A stretch of 6,163 nt of DNA, taken from contig DATAYF010000131.1 in assembly GCA_036272735.1 (NCBI GenBank), positions 1-6,163 of the forward strand. Direction: 5' to 3'. The notes under the pieces were generated by a model that was given only the letters and a program-made list of their open reading frames with translations, did no database searches and was not told the DNA's origin. The position numbers and the translations under genes were made by a program. The stretch's first letter is position 1; every line of letters starts with the position of its first letter. The DNA is from DATAYF01 sp036272735 (GTDB taxonomy: Bacteria > Chloroflexota > Ktedonobacteria > Ktedonobacterales > Ktedonobacteraceae). Positions 6,066 to 6,163 of the stretch are shown piece by piece.

Positions 6066-6163
6066 ACGTCGGCTATAGGCGGCCCACATTCCCTGTGGAA
6101 ATTGGGCGCTACAATTGAAGCAATAATGGTAGTTGGTAGGGCAGCGAGTTCCGCAGGAGCTAC
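6062..6163 (-). CDS. Possible 3' end of a convergent gene (partial)
   Basis: On the minus strand, 33 codons are open from the window edge to a TAA at 6062-6064, which lies in the right arm of palindrome copy 3. The residues (for example ELAALPTTIIASIV and HRECGPPIADV) look protein-like but match nothing I recognise. A run this short is expected by chance about one time in five. A competing + strand reading from an ATG at 6126 (MVVGRAASS) is also open to the edge but has no ribosome site. If the minus reading is real, the palindrome would separate two convergent genes and supply this gene's stop. Confidence 0.2.
   Translation of the reverse strand, partial: VAPAELAALPTTIIASIVAPNFHRECGPPIADV

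Overview
The window looks like a chromosomal accessory region of a bacterium. GC content is intermediate, Shine-Dalgarno sites are normal, and all well-supported genes read on the + strand. The style of the ATP-grasp proteins and of the two unrecognised proteins recalls Chloroflexota of the Ktedonobacteria type. That placement is an impression from protein style, not a measured assignment.

Three near-identical, perfectly or almost perfectly palindromic elements of 46-48 bp (1-48, 3943-3988, 6020-6065) divide the window into two blocks. Their sequences differ from copy to copy, but nearly every change in one arm is matched by the complementary change in the other. This makes them a genuine interspersed palindromic repeat family.

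Block 1 (49-3946) starts with a leader region holding a strong GC-rich stem-loop, a C8 tract and an AT-rich stretch with a weak promoter candidate. Three closely spaced genes follow: a half-size ABC exporter (283-2124) and two divergent RimK/ITPK-like ATP-grasp ligases (2172-3080 and 3098-3946). The gaps are 47 and 17 bp, so this is very probably one operon. The stop codon of the last gene lies inside the second palindrome. A peptide exporter plus two paralogous ATP-grasp enzymes is the logic of small peptide or graspetide-like pathways: ligases build or crosslink a carboxylate-amine product and the exporter removes it. No convincing precursor peptide is visible; a 24-codon frame at 160-234 is the only, weak, candidate.

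Block 2 (3989-5999) starts with about 400 bp that look non-coding. Two genes of unrecognised function follow: a proline-rich protein (4388-4858), possibly frameshifted near its end, and a 339-residue protein (4980-5999) whose N-terminus looks like a small KOW/SH3-type beta-barrel. Beyond the third palindrome only about 100 bp remain. These may hold the 3' end of a convergent gene whose stop codon also falls in the palindrome.
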